64,000 nt of DNA from positions 1 through 64,000 of the forward strand of contig NZ_JAEUAK010000013.1 in assembly GCF_019511345.1 (NCBI RefSeq). The letters run 5' to 3'. Source of the DNA: Rhizobium mesosinicum. GTDB lineage: Bacteria > Pseudomonadota > Alphaproteobacteria > Rhizobiales > Rhizobiaceae. Positions 54,034-63,414 of the stretch are shown one piece after another. The notes beneath the pieces were generated by a model. That model searched no databases. It was given only the letters and a program-made list of their open reading frames with translations, and was not told the origin of the DNA. The position numbers and the translations under genes are program-made. Each line of letters starts with the position of its first letter. Positions within the stretch are counted from its first letter, which is position 1.

Positions 54034-56055
54034 TTACCACTGCTGCAGCCCGTAGAGCAGCGGCATCAGCCCTGCGAGCGCCCTAAAACGCTCCCACGAC
54101 TTGGACGATGGTTTCGTCCAGCCCGTTTCGGCAAGCGCAGACAGGCGCGGAAAGACGAGCCGGTCGAAGACGGCGCGATCGGTCATCGGTTCCGACCAGA
54201 TGCAGGCCTGAATGCCGCGAAGCTTCTGCTTCTGCGTTTCCGTCCAGCCGCCGACAGGATCGAAGGTGTAGAGCTTCTCGGCATCCGACGTGCCGGCCCA
54301 GCTGGCGCCCGGCTCGTCCCAGTCGGGCCGCAGCGCCATGTCGAGATAGTAGACCTGCCCCGGGCAGACGACGATCTCATAACCGCGGTTGGCAAGTTCG
54401 GCGGCGACTTCGACATTGCGCCAGCTGCAGAGATAGCTCTTCGATTTGTCGATGACATCGCCATGCGCCGCTTCTTCCCAGCCGCCGGTGATGCAGCCCT
54501 TCGAGGCGAGGAAACTTTGAATGCGCTTCAGGAATTCCGCTTGCAGAATAGCCGCACCCGAGCCGTGGATATCGTCAGCACCATGCGTGTTGGTGATCAC
54601 GTTCAAGCGCTTGGCATGCGCATCGGCAACCTCATTGCCGGCGAGCGAACGCAGCTTTTCGAGCGCCTCCGGCGAGCCTGACCATGCGCCGAGCGGCACT
54701 TCGTCGGCGCCGATATGGATGGTCTTGAAGGGGAAAAGCTCGATGAGTTCCGAAAAGATCGTTTCGATGACCTCATAGGTCTTTCCGCGGGCAGGATTGA
54801 TGCAATTGTCCGGGAAGCCCTGAACCGAATAGTAGCTGCCGGCTTCCTGCGGATCGCGCAGTTCCGGTATGGCCTGCAGCATGGCGTAGCAATGGCCGGG
54901 TATATCGATCTCCGGCACGATGTCGATGCCGAGCCTTTGCGCGTAGGCGACAATTTCGCGAATGGCAGCCTTGGTATAATAGCCGCCGGTGCGGGCCGGG
55001 CTGGAGCCGAGCAGCGGCGGCAGAGCAAGGCCGTGACCGCGCCACGCGCCGATTTCGGTCAGCGCCGGATAGGCATCGATTTCGACGCGCCAGGCTTCGT
55101 CATCGGAGAGGTGCCAATGGAAACGGTTGAGCTTGTTCCAGGCCAGCACCGCCATCAGCTTCTTGATTTCGGCCTCGCCATAGAACTGGCGGGCGACATC
55201 GAGATGCAACCCGCGCCAGCCCATTGACGGTTCATCCACGATCTCGCCCGAGGCGGGGAACTGGAAGGTTCTTGGGTGCAGGCGCGCACCGCGCCAGATC
55301 TGCCCGAGCGTCACCAGGCCGTAGAGGAAGCCGGCGCGACTGCTCGCCTCAACGGTGATCGCCTCGCCTTCGAAGCTCAGCCGATAGGCTTCCGGGCCGA
55401 AACCGGCAGTCTTGTTCAATCTGACGGTTGAAGCACCTTCCGCTGCAGTGCGGATGATGCCTTCGACAGCAAAGAGATGGTCGACCAGTGCCTTAAAGCT
55501 GTCGGCAGCCGCTTTTGCGTCCGGATCGTCGGCCTGGAGCGAAAACCCTGCCGGCAAGGGCTGACGAGAACCGACGGCCACGTGGTTCGGCCAGGGAATA
55601 ATCGAAACTTGAACGGGCGCAGTGGCAGGTACCGGAAAGATCTCCGCGCCACGCTTCAATGGTGCATTGCTGGCGGAAGACCGCGTCGGCTCGAGCCCAA
55701 GCGAGACTGTGCTGCCGTCAGCAAAGGCCAGATAGGCGCTCGTTGCACCATCCGTCCAATGACGGAACTGCCAACTCAATGCATGGACGGAAATCCTCCA
55801 GGTCTCGCCCCTATCGAGAACGAAGCCTTCCGGAGGATGAAATTGGGTGAAATTCGACAGCCGTCTGGAAACCGTCGCACCCTCGACGCGACCGGCGGGA
55901 TCGATCCGCCCAGGCCCGCTGACACAGAGTGAGAAGCCGGACAGCGGTTCGGCATTGAGGTTCTTGAGCTGCAGGACATAGGAAAAATCCTTGCCCTCGG
56001 CCGGCGGGTTCCAGACTGTTTCGAGTCGCAGGGCATGAGGTCGCGGTGTGGACAT
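54034..56055 (-). CDS. GH20 beta-N-acetylhexosaminidase
   Basis: A 673-residue family-20 glycosidase. An N-terminal non-catalytic region is followed by a GH20b-like domain (about 150-270) and the TIM barrel from MGWRGLHLDVARQFY (about 278). WHLSDDEAWR lies at 314-323, and the catalytic pair is D451-E452 in HIGADEVPLGAW. There is no signal peptide, so it should cleave terminal GlcNAc/GalNAc from oligosaccharides already imported. It is the last gene of the seven-gene operon, 31 nt after the acetyltransferase stop. Confidence 0.92.
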   Translation of the reverse strand: MSTPRPHALRLETVWNPPAEGKDFSYVLQLKNLNAEPLSGFSLCVSGPGRIDPAGRVEGATVSRRLSNFTQFHPPEGFVLDRGETWRISVHALSWQFRHWTDGATSAYLAFADGSTVSLGLEPTRSSASNAPLKRGAEIFPVPATAPVQVSIIPWPNHVAVGSRQPLPAGFSLQADDPDAKAAADSFKALVDHLFAVEGIIRTAAEGASTVRLNKTAGFGPEAYRLSFEGEAITVEASSRAGFLYGLVTLGQIWRGARLHPRTFQFPASGEIVDEPSMGWRGLHLDVARQFYGEAEIKKLMAVLAWNKLNRFHWHLSDDEAWRVEIDAYPALTEIGAWRGHGLALPPLLGSSPARTGGYYTKAAIREIVAYAQRLGIDIVPEIDIPGHCYAMLQAIPELRDPQEAGSYYSVQGFPDNCINPARGKTYEVIETIFSELIELFPFKTIHIGADEVPLGAWSGSPEALEKLRSLAGNEVADAHAKRLNVITNTHGADDIHGSGAAILQAEFLKRIQSFLASKGCITGGWEEAAHGDVIDKSKSYLCSWRNVEVAAELANRGYEIVVCPGQVYYLDMALRPDWDEPGASWAGTSDAEKLYTFDPVGGWTETQKQKLRGIQACIWSEPMTDRAVFDRLVFPRLSALAETGWTKPSSKSWERFRALAGLMPLLYGLQQW

Positions 56056-56086
56056 GATCGTTTCTTTCCTATTCGTATTGTCGAAA

Positions 56087-56557
56087 TCAGCTCTTCAGCA
56101 TGCCGGCATAAATGCCGGGGGTGGAATCAGGGATGGGAATGGCATTGACGGCTTTTTCGTAGAAGGCGGACGGACCGACATCGCCGATGATCGCATAGCC
56201 GTAGCCCATGGTTTTCAGGTCATTGAGGCTGGCAAAGAGCAGCGCCCGACCGATGCCAAGCCCACGAAGGCTTTCGTCCACGCCTGTCGGCCCGAAGAAG
56301 TCGGGTGCGGTCGCCTCGTGGCAGGAAAAGCCGACGAGCTTGCCTTCGCGCGTGGCGATGAAACAGGTCGGCGGCTGGCGCGTCATCGCAACCGTTGCCT
56401 CGCCTGCCCAGGCTTCGCCGAAATGCTCGTCGATCCAGCGGATGATCAGCTTTAGTTCAGGCGGCAGTGCCCGGCGGATGGTGACGCCTGCCTTTGCCAT
56501 GGCGTCGGGTGACTTTTTGTCCTGCGGAAGGGTCGACAAGTTGACGAGATAATCCAT
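56087..56557 (-). CDS. GNAT family N-acetyltransferase
   Basis: A 156-residue acetyltransferase. The acetyl-CoA loop is GVDESLRGLGIGRALLFASL (R/Q-x-x-G-x-G/A type), preceded by GFSCHEATAPDFFGPTGV. The ATG at 56557 has AGGAC upstream; a GTG at 56584 is less likely. It lies between the ATPase and hexosaminidase genes, in the same direction, and could acetylate an amino sugar released in the pathway. Acceptor unknown. Confidence 0.82.
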   Translation of the reverse strand: MDYLVNLSTLPQDKKSPDAMAKAGVTIRRALPPELKLIIRWIDEHFGEAWAGEATVAMTRQPPTCFIATREGKLVGFSCHEATAPDFFGPTGVDESLRGLGIGRALLFASLNDLKTMGYGYAIIGDVGPSAFYEKAVNAIPIPDSTPGIYAGMLKS

Positions 56558-56570
56558 GAAGACGTCCTGT

Positions 56571-57497
56571 TTAGCTCTGCGCACCGAGGGTGCGCATGAA
56601 ATGATTGGGACCGATCTTATCGATGACGGTGGATTCCGGGCGGCTGAGTGACCGGACGCGCTCGGCCTGTTCGAGGAAGCGCGCGCTGCCGCCGGTCACG
56701 AAGGGCCGTCCGCCGTCAGGCACTGCAGAAAGCAGCAGCTGGGTATAGGGATGACGCGGACTGGAGAGCACCGTTTCGGTATCGCCCCATTCGACCATCT
56801 GGCCGGCAAACATCACGACGATCTCCTCGGCCACGTGGGCCGCCGTCGCAATATCGTGGGTGATGTAAAGCATCGCCAGCTCGTTCTCCTGCTTCACCCG
56901 GGCGAGCAGATCAAGGATGTCCTTGCGGATGGAAACGTCGAGCATCGAGGTCGGCTCGTCGGCAACCAGCACACTCGGCGCCACCGCAAGCGCGCGGGCA
57001 ATATTGACGCGCTGACGCTGGCCGCCCGACAGTTCATGCGGAAACTTCTGCATCGAAACGGCCGGATCCAGGCCGACGCTTTCCAGCAATCCCGTAATGC
57101 CATTCTGAAGGCCGGTCCGCGACGTGTTCTGGCTATGAAGCTGCAGCGGCCGGGACAGATGATGGCTGACGGTGAAGGCAGGGTTGAGCGACGAGAACGG
57201 ATCCTGAAAGACCATCTGCACGTCCCTGCGATAAAGACGCTCGTCCTTTGCCGTCCCCTGGGCCGTCAGATCCTGCCCATGAAAGAACAGCTTGCCGCCG
57301 GTCGGCCTGTCGAGACGCGCGATGATGCGGGCGCAGGTCGTCTTGCCGCAGCCGGATTCGCCGACAAGTGCCAGCGCACGGCCGGGAAAGAGCGAGAAGG
57401 AGACACCTTTCAGCGCATGCACCGGGCCGAACTGGCGCCTGATCTCCTCAAGCCGTATGACGGCTCCGGCCGGGGACGGATGTGCCTCGGACTTCAT
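56571..57497 (-). CDS. Oligopeptide-type ABC transporter ATP-binding protein (OppF type)
   Basis: A 308-residue ATPase. Walker A GESGCGKTT, the signature LSGGQRQRVNIARAL and Walker B VLVADEPTSMLDV are present, with the OppF-like QMVFQDPFSSLNP. The tail carries HPYTQLLLSAVP. The ATG at 57497 has AGGAGC upstream and overlaps the OppD-type gene by 4 nt; a further upstream start would overlap it extensively. It pairs with the ATPase at 57494-58309. Confidence 0.9.
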   Translation of the reverse strand: MKSEAHPSPAGAVIRLEEIRRQFGPVHALKGVSFSLFPGRALALVGESGCGKTTCARIIARLDRPTGGKLFFHGQDLTAQGTAKDERLYRRDVQMVFQDPFSSLNPAFTVSHHLSRPLQLHSQNTSRTGLQNGITGLLESVGLDPAVSMQKFPHELSGGQRQRVNIARALAVAPSVLVADEPTSMLDVSIRKDILDLLARVKQENELAMLYITHDIATAAHVAEEIVVMFAGQMVEWGDTETVLSSPRHPYTQLLLSAVPDGGRPFVTGGSARFLEQAERVRSLSRPESTVIDKIGPNHFMRTLGAQS

Positions 57498-58309
57498 GCC
57501 AATGCTCCTGAAAGATGAGGCCTGCTCGGAAGCTGGGGAATGGCGTTCCAAAGCTTGCGCGTGTAGTCGTGGAGCGGCGCCTGGCTGACCTGCCTGACAT
57601 CGCCGACTTCGACGAGTTCGCCCTTCAGCATGACGCCGATACGCTGGCAAAGCTGCGCCATCAGATGCAGGTCGTGGGTGATGAACAGCACCGAGAAACC
57701 GTAAGTCCGCTGGAGATCGACAACCTGCTCGAGGATCTCGCGCTGCACGACGACATCGAGCGCCGTCGTCGGCTCGTCCATGATGATGAGCTCCGGTCTC
57801 AGCGCCAGGCAGATAGCAATGACGATGCGCTGGCGCATGCCGCCGGAAAACTGATGCGGATAGTCGCTGATGCGCTGGGGCGGGATGCCGACGAGCCGGA
57901 ACATCTCCTCGCCCCGCGCCCGTGACTCCTGGCGCGAGCAGCCCGTGTGCCGGTAGAGCACATCGTGGAACTGTGCCTCAACGCGCATCAAAGGATTGAG
58001 CGAGTTCATGGCGCTCTGAAAGACCATGCCGATACGCTTCCAGCGGATGTTCTGCAGCTCCCGCTCCGGCATTTTGAGAAGATCCTGCCCGTCCATTCGG
58101 ATGCTGCCGCCGCTGATCCAGGCTGGCGCCTTGGAAAGGCGCGTGATGGCATAGGCGATGGTGCTCTTGCCGCAGCCTGATTCACCAGCCAGCCCGAAAA
58201 TCTCGCCCTTGCCGATATTGAAGGAGACATCCCTGACGGCGCGGAACTCGCCCTTGTCGAGCAGGTAATCGACATTGAGCTTTTCGATTTCCAGCAAATT
58301 TCCGCTCAT
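57494..58309 (-). CDS. Oligopeptide-type ABC transporter ATP-binding protein (OppD type)
   Basis: A 271-residue ATPase beginning MSGNLLEIEKLNVDYLLDKGEF. Walker A GESGCGKST, QSAMNSLNPLMRV, the signature FSGGMRQRIVIAICLAL and Walker B LIIMDEPTTALDV identify it. It overlaps the permease stop and the next ATPase start by 4 nt each. It is shorter than usual OppD (about 320), lacking most of the C-terminal extension. Confidence 0.9.
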   Translation of the reverse strand: MSGNLLEIEKLNVDYLLDKGEFRAVRDVSFNIGKGEIFGLAGESGCGKSTIAYAITRLSKAPAWISGGSIRMDGQDLLKMPERELQNIRWKRIGMVFQSAMNSLNPLMRVEAQFHDVLYRHTGCSRQESRARGEEMFRLVGIPPQRISDYPHQFSGGMRQRIVIAICLALRPELIIMDEPTTALDVVVQREILEQVVDLQRTYGFSVLFITHDLHLMAQLCQRIGVMLKGELVEVGDVRQVSQAPLHDYTRKLWNAIPQLPSRPHLSGALA

Positions 58310-59208
58310 CGGCCTGCCTCTAATTCGCGGTTGCGGGCACGGTTGAGCCGGAACCAGCGCGTCAAGGCCGGCCCGGAGCGAAGCTGCGGATTGGCGATCT
58401 CGTCGAAGGTGAAATTGAGCAGTGCAAGACCGAGGCCGGTCACGGCAATGCCGACAGCCGGGACACCGACATCCCACCAGGCGCCGACCATGATCGCCGA
58501 AGCGTTCTGGGCATTATAAAGCATGGTGCCCCAGGACACTTTCAGCGGATCGCCGAAGCCGAGATATTCGAGCGTCGTCTGCGCGACGATCGCATAGATG
58601 ATGCTGCCGACGAGGTTGATACCGATCAGCGGCGTGAGGTTCGGCAGGATCTCCACGAAGATGATCCGCCAGGCTGGCTCGCCGATCATTTTCGATGCAG
58701 TGACGAAATCGCGATTGCGCAGCGCCATCGTCTGCGACCGTGTCATGCGGGCACCCCATGGCCACGAGGTCAGGGCGATGATCGTCATGATCGTCATCGG
58801 CCCGACCGTGCCGGCAAAAGAGGCAAGCAGGATCAAAAGCGGCATATTCGGAACAACGAGTACCGCGTTCGTTGCGAGATCGAGGGCGGCATCCGTCTTG
58901 CCGCCGACATAGCCGGCAACGAGGCCGGTGGCGGTGCCGATCACGGTGATCGCAATGCCCGTTGCAAAACCGACGGTGAGGGAGCTGCGCGCACCCCAGA
59001 CGAACTGGCGATAGACGTCGCGGCCCATCTTCGTCGTGCCGAGCACATGCTCGATGGACGGAGACTGGTGAGAACGGCCGACACGGGCGCCGGGTTCGCC
59101 GGGCGCGATGATCGGTGCAGATAGCGCCATAAGCCAGAGGGCGACAACAATAATGAGGCCGGCGACGGCCTTCTTCTGGCGAAGGATGGATCTCAGCGTG
59201 AAGCCCAT
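58306..59208 (-). CDS. Peptide/oligosaccharide ABC transporter permease (DppC type)
   Basis: A 300-residue permease. VLGTTKMGRDVYRQFVWGARSSL is the DppC hallmark in a form typical of oligosaccharide (cellobiose/chitobiose-type) family-5 importers. The coupling loop is VTASKMIGEPAWRIIFVEILPNL. Overlaps with both neighbours are 1-4 nt, so translation is coupled. Confidence 0.9.
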   Translation of the reverse strand: MGFTLRSILRQKKAVAGLIIVVALWLMALSAPIIAPGEPGARVGRSHQSPSIEHVLGTTKMGRDVYRQFVWGARSSLTVGFATGIAITVIGTATGLVAGYVGGKTDAALDLATNAVLVVPNMPLLILLASFAGTVGPMTIMTIIALTSWPWGARMTRSQTMALRNRDFVTASKMIGEPAWRIIFVEILPNLTPLIGINLVGSIIYAIVAQTTLEYLGFGDPLKVSWGTMLYNAQNASAIMVGAWWDVGVPAVGIAVTGLGLALLNFTFDEIANPQLRSGPALTRWFRLNRARNRELEAGR

Positions 59209-60188
59209 TACACAGCATCCCGCAGTCTTGGGTCGATAAACCCGTAAATGATGTCGACGAGGAAGTTGGCCCCGAGCGTTGCGAGCGTCATCAGCAGCAG
59301 TTGCCCTTGAATGACCGGATAATCGCGGGCAACGCTCGCCGTATAGAGCGTCAAGCCCAGTCCCGGATAGTTGAAGACGATTTCGGTGACGATCGAACCG
59401 CCGAAGACGGCGCCGAGCATCAGCGCAAGGTTCGTCAGTACCGGAAGCATGGCATTGCGCGCGCCATAGCCGAACATCACGTTAAGATGGCTGAGACCCT
59501 TGGCGCGGGCCATCGTCACATAATCCTCACCGAGGATCGAGATCATCGACGACCGCATGGTCGTCTGGAATTCACCGATCAGGAAAGGCGACAGCGTCAG
59601 TACCGGCAGGATGGCGTGCATGAAGACGCTGCCGGCAAAGGTGAAGTCGAACGCAGGATCGAGATTCGGGTCATAGGCGTAACCGACCGGAAACCAGCGC
59701 AGCGAAACGCCGAAAACGAAAAGCGTCGTCAGCGCAATAATGACAGGCGGCACCGAGATCATGACGACCGACAGCGGTGAGACGATCGTGTCGAAGCGGC
59801 CACCGCGCCGCCATGCCGAGACCGCGCCGAGCACGACGCCGATGCAGAGCGAAAAGATGATGGCGGTCACCACGAGGAAAATGGTCCAGATCGTCGAGCG
59901 ACCGAGAACCTGGACGACAGTCTGGGGATAGTATTTGACCGAGACGCCGAGATCGAAGGTCGCAAGCCCCTTCAGATAATCGACGAATTGCAGAAGCATC
60001 GGTTGATCGACGGCCCCGAAGCGTACCTTGATCGCCTCGACGGCTGCGGGTGTGGCCCGCGGGCCGAGCTGGGCGACCATCGCATCGACGGGTGTCCCCG
60101 GCATGAGCCGGGGAAGAATGAAGTTCATCACGATGGCGAACGCCAAGGCGACCGCGTAGACGCCGAGGCGTCGTCCGGAAATACGCAT
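59208..60188 (-). CDS. Peptide/oligosaccharide ABC transporter permease (DppB type)
   Basis: A 326-residue permease starting MRISGRRLGVYAVALAFAIVMNFILPRLMPGTP, the DppB-type first helix with the PGTPVD motif. The terminal YPVIQGQLLLMTLATLGANFLVDIIYGFIDPR is also characteristic. It starts 19 nt after the binding-protein stop and ends in a 1-nt overlap with the DppC gene. Confidence 0.9.
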   Translation of the reverse strand: MRISGRRLGVYAVALAFAIVMNFILPRLMPGTPVDAMVAQLGPRATPAAVEAIKVRFGAVDQPMLLQFVDYLKGLATFDLGVSVKYYPQTVVQVLGRSTIWTIFLVVTAIIFSLCIGVVLGAVSAWRRGGRFDTIVSPLSVVMISVPPVIIALTTLFVFGVSLRWFPVGYAYDPNLDPAFDFTFAGSVFMHAILPVLTLSPFLIGEFQTTMRSSMISILGEDYVTMARAKGLSHLNVMFGYGARNAMLPVLTNLALMLGAVFGGSIVTEIVFNYPGLGLTLYTASVARDYPVIQGQLLLMTLATLGANFLVDIIYGFIDPRLRDAV

Positions 60189-60207
60189 ATCCCTAGCCTC
60201 GCCGGTC

Positions 60208-61902
60208 TTATAGGACCGGCTTCAGGCGCAGGAGATGCATCAGGCGCATCCGGTTGTTGTCATGATCTTCCGGGTTCATGACTGGGTCCTTCTCCGTTAC
60301 CCAGCCGGTAAAGCGCTTGCTGGAGAACTGGTACCAGGTCGGGCCATTGAAGACAGGCACGACGGGGAAATCTTCAGCCACCAGCAGTTGAATATCGTTG
60401 AAGATCTTCTTGTGATCCTCATCCGACGTCGCCTTCAGATACTGATCGAAGAGTGCATCGAGCTTCGGGTTCTGATAGCGCGAGGGAGCACCTGTGACAC
60501 GACCGGCATAGGCCGTCGACAGGCTCTGGTAATAGCCGCGAAACGGAGTGGCCCCATCGGCGCGCGAGTTCATAACGACCTCGAAGCTGCCGTCGAGAAT
60601 CTGCTTGCGCCACTGTTCGTATTCCGGCGTCGCGACCGAAGCATTGATGCCGGCTGCGCGCAGGCCTTCGACGGCGATCTGCACGGCGTCGATCCAGTCT
60701 GTCCAGCCATTGGGAACGATGATCGGGAAATTGATCGGCTTGCCGCTCGGCGTCCTACGAAAGCCGTCCGAACCCTTCTTGTAGCCTGCGTCGTCGAGGA
60801 TCTTGCTGGCCTTCTCGGTATCAAAACCCATGAAGGCATCCTTGTCGCCTTCAGCCGCCTTGTTGCGCCAGCCTTCAAAGCGGGGCGGCAGGCCGGAGGC
60901 ATGTTCGTTGACGACGGGATAGCCGAAGCCGGCAATATCGACCATCGACTTGCGATCCATGGCAAGACTGAAGGCGTGGCGGAAGTTGAGGTCCTTATAG
61001 GCTTCCAGATTGCCGTCATCCTTGCTTTTGAAATTCATCTGGAAGGCAACGGTTTCCGCAGGCGGCTGCCAATAGCCGTTATGGTCGGCGTCAAGCGCCA
61101 CGAAGGTCTTGTCGATCTCGGGAATGAAGGAGCCGATCCAGTCCATATTGCCTTCAGGCAGGATCGCCAGCATCTGGTCGTTGCCGGAAATCTGCGGTAG
61201 CCTCAGGCAATCGACATGGAGCGAAGCGGCATCCCAGTAATTCGGGTTGCGGCACTGCTCATAAACTTGCGGCGTGAAACGGCGAACTTCCGTCATCGGA
61301 CCCGAGCCGACCGGCTTCTCGTTCTTGAAGGCCACGGGATCGGAGACGTCCTTCCAGACATGCTCGGGAACGACGGCGAGGTCGGCCAGCGATTCCGGAA
61401 AGTCGGAATTGACCGCCTTGAGCTTGATCGTCACCTTAGTCGGCGACGGCGCCTCGACGGATGCCACGGTTTCGCCGACACCAACGGTATCGAGTGCGGC
61501 GTTCTTCAGCATCAGATCGATCGTGTATTTGACGTCCGCTGATGTCAGCGGCTGGCCGTCCGACCATTTCACGCCCGGACGCAGTTCATAGGTGATCGAC
61601 TTCATGTCGTCGGAAAACGTGTAGTTCGTGGCAAGGCGCCAGACCGGCTTACCACCGTCCTGTGCGTTGAAGATGACGAGCGGCTCATAGATGAAGTCCA
61701 TGGTGCTCTGCCGGCGGCCGGCGAGGTCGAACGGGTTAAAGTTCTGCACCCAGCTCGTCTGCTCTTCAATATGCATCGTCAGAACGGATTCGCCGGCCGA
61801 AGCAGCCGATATTCCAAATGCCATGACCGCAGTCAGGGTGACCGCCGCGGCCCAACCGGCGCGTGCGGAAACACCTCGGATTAGGTTCTTATCCAGTCCC
61901 AT
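60208..61902 (-). CDS. ABC transporter substrate-binding protein (family 5), probable oligosaccharide binder
   Basis: A 564-residue periplasmic protein. The signal peptide (about 1-36) ends FGISAASAGES. The mature start SVLTMHIEEQTSWVQNFNPF, and DFIYEPLVIFN, resemble the chitooligosaccharide- and cellobiose-binding branch of family-5 proteins. The ATG at 61902 has AGGGAAC upstream. It is the first gene of an operon containing a GH20 hexosaminidase, so a GlcNAc-containing oligosaccharide is the best guess. No direct evidence of the ligand is visible. Confidence 0.88.
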   Translation of the reverse strand: MGLDKNLIRGVSARAGWAAAVTLTAVMAFGISAASAGESVLTMHIEEQTSWVQNFNPFDLAGRRQSTMDFIYEPLVIFNAQDGGKPVWRLATNYTFSDDMKSITYELRPGVKWSDGQPLTSADVKYTIDLMLKNAALDTVGVGETVASVEAPSPTKVTIKLKAVNSDFPESLADLAVVPEHVWKDVSDPVAFKNEKPVGSGPMTEVRRFTPQVYEQCRNPNYWDAASLHVDCLRLPQISGNDQMLAILPEGNMDWIGSFIPEIDKTFVALDADHNGYWQPPAETVAFQMNFKSKDDGNLEAYKDLNFRHAFSLAMDRKSMVDIAGFGYPVVNEHASGLPPRFEGWRNKAAEGDKDAFMGFDTEKASKILDDAGYKKGSDGFRRTPSGKPINFPIIVPNGWTDWIDAVQIAVEGLRAAGINASVATPEYEQWRKQILDGSFEVVMNSRADGATPFRGYYQSLSTAYAGRVTGAPSRYQNPKLDALFDQYLKATSDEDHKKIFNDIQLLVAEDFPVVPVFNGPTWYQFSSKRFTGWVTEKDPVMNPEDHDNNRMRLMHLLRLKPVL

Positions 61903-61963
61903 TTTTATGTTCCCTTGCTTGTTATTTTTTGGAGTCAATCAAATTGATTTAATTAAGCTAGCG

Positions 61964-62013
61964 TAAAATTTCCGATCCGGTCAATCGGGGCGGCAACTAA
62001 AATTTCCGCTCCG
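61964..62013. promoter_or_regulatory. Two 16-bp direct repeats upstream of the oligosaccharide operon
   Basis: TAAAATTTCCGATCCG (61964-61979) and TAAAATTTCCGCTCCG (61998-62013) differ at one base and are offset by 34 bp, about three helical turns, 60-110 bp before the binding-protein start. This is a typical arrangement for cooperative repressor binding. The regulator is unknown. Confidence 0.5.
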
Positions 62014-62215
62014 ATATCTGAACGTTATCGCGTAGAACCACATGCTGGTAGATTGCTCGCCAACCTCCGGTCTTGCTGGAAACTAAATTGTCATACTTAT
62101 TGTGCGCTGCGAAAAGCCCAGCGCAAGCGCGGCCAGCCAGACTGAGGTCGTTAAAATGTAATGATTTAATCCAACCTATATTGAAGCCATGACGGCCTAA
62201 TTTTCAGCACGATCG

Positions 62216-62241
62216 AGCCGTCCATCGTCTGCTGGACGGCT
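62216..62241. repeat. 9-bp stem-loop in the 61903-62319 spacer
   Basis: AGCCGTCCA (62216-62224) and TGGACGGCT (62233-62241) form a perfect stem with an 8-nt loop. The rest of the 417-nt spacer holds the direct repeats at 61964-62013 and nothing else that I recognise. Confidence 0.4.
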
Positions 62242-62319
62242 ATTCCGATGATTCTGGTTTGGGTCAGCTCTTAAAGTCCTACCGGGAAGCCTTCGTCACT
62301 GCAATTTCGGCTCTTTCCC

Positions 62320-62679
62320 ATGCTCCCGGATATCCGCATTGCCTTGTCGTCTCCCGAGCTTCCGCCAGCCTTTATTGCAAATACCGTCAGCGCCATCGGT
62401 ATAGGTATGGGCGCCAAGATGCCATCCTCGGCGCTGAAAGGCTCAGCGACCGTGCCTCCAGACGACCGACCTGTGCCGATCCTGCAGGCCGACGGACAGA
62501 CGATCCGTCAGATTATGCTGAAGGCGCTGAATCAGCGTGAGGAGCACGCCATCGTACCGTTTCCTGGTTTCGCGCGCTCACTGCAAGATTACGCCCACTA
62601 TCAGCGCAGCTTTCCGCACCGGGATCTGAATGAAGAGGTGATTGACGGGCTGGGCCTTGCGGACCGGCGAAATGGGTGA
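62320..62679 (+). CDS. DUF2000-like protein
   Basis: 119 residues. IPILQADGQTIRQIMLKAL-type and HAIVPFPGFARSLQDYAHYQ segments, and the ending LNEEVIDGLGLADRRNG, resemble DUF2000 proteins, whose function is unknown. The only in-frame ATG is 62320, with no ribosome-binding site; the frame opens only 16 codons further upstream. It may be a weakly expressed or 5'-altered gene. Confidence 0.5.
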   Translation: MLPDIRIALSSPELPPAFIANTVSAIGIGMGAKMPSSALKGSATVPPDDRPVPILQADGQTIRQIMLKALNQREEHAIVPFPGFARSLQDYAHYQRSFPHRDLNEEVIDGLGLADRRNG

Positions 62680-62768
62680 GATCCTTGACGGGCTCTCTGA
62701 AGTTGCTTCGCTAGTCTGTTGAGCAAGTAGAGAAAGCGAGATTTAATGTCGCTCTGCAAGTGGATCGC

Positions 62769-63128
62769 TTACTGCTGTTTGGGTCCGGGAATCTGTTGTG
62801 GAAGGTCGCCCGGTTGAATAACCGGCATGTCTTCGGTGGGTGGAGCCGGTTCGACCAACCCACGGTCGCCAGTCGGCGGAGGCGTCAGCACGCCCTTGCA
62901 CCGAGATGTTTGGCTTTCCGACCCTCCATTTTCCGACTGCCGATCCTTGTCGACTGACGACCGACTATCTGCTTCACACTCCGGTTGCGGCCCTTTGCTG
63001 TCCATCTGACTGATGGCAACCTGGGGTCCAGCAAAGAGCGGCGCGAAGGCAAGCCCAAACAGGACAGACCTAGCGGAAAGGCGATGAATCGAACGCCTGG
63101 TCACGGATATAGGCCGTAAAATACACAT
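62769..63128 (-). CDS. Small exported Pro/Gln-rich protein of unknown function
   Basis: About 119 residues beginning MCILRPISVTRRSIHRL. A hydrophobic stretch (SVLFGLAFAPLFAGPQVA) acts as signal or anchor. The rest is polar, Pro-rich and ends PGDLPQQIPGPKQQ. A GGGGGTGA tract upstream could serve as ribosome-binding site; ATG 63146 is an alternative. Low-complexity composition suggests a periplasmic or surface role, with no family recognised. Confidence 0.5.
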   Translation of the reverse strand: MCILRPISVTRRSIHRLSARSVLFGLAFAPLFAGPQVAISQMDSKGPQPECEADSRSSVDKDRQSENGGSESQTSRCKGVLTPPPTGDRGLVEPAPPTEDMPVIQPGDLPQQIPGPKQQ

Positions 63129-63184
63129 CGGTGTCACCCCCTGCACCCGAGATGGCGACCTGCACTGAGGCTACGGGGAGATCG

Positions 63185-63370
63185 TCACTTCCCTTCACGA
63201 ACGCGAACGCCCGGTTTGCCAATCGGCATCAGCCGGGGGTCATTGATGCCGGGCCTTATGGCATCCTGCTCACTCGACTCCTTGAGAGGCGGCGCGTGTC
63301 CGGTCTTCTTCTCCGGGGCATTGGGAGGTGTTTGTAAATGTTCGCGATGTTGCTTGTCGAGTTGGGTCAT
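63185..63370 (-). CDS. Small hydrophilic protein of unknown function
   Basis: 61 residues starting MTQLDKQHREHLQTPPN, charged and Pro-rich, with no membrane segment. GAGG lies about 8 nt upstream of the ATG at 63370. It is one of three small minus-strand frames in a row. Unknown function; coding status moderate. Confidence 0.4.
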   Translation of the reverse strand: MTQLDKQHREHLQTPPNAPEKKTGHAPPLKESSEQDAIRPGINDPRLMPIGKPGVRVREGK

Positions 63371-63414
63371 AAGCAGCCTCATTGCGTCCGACCAACCGCA
63401 TGTCGGAACCGGTT

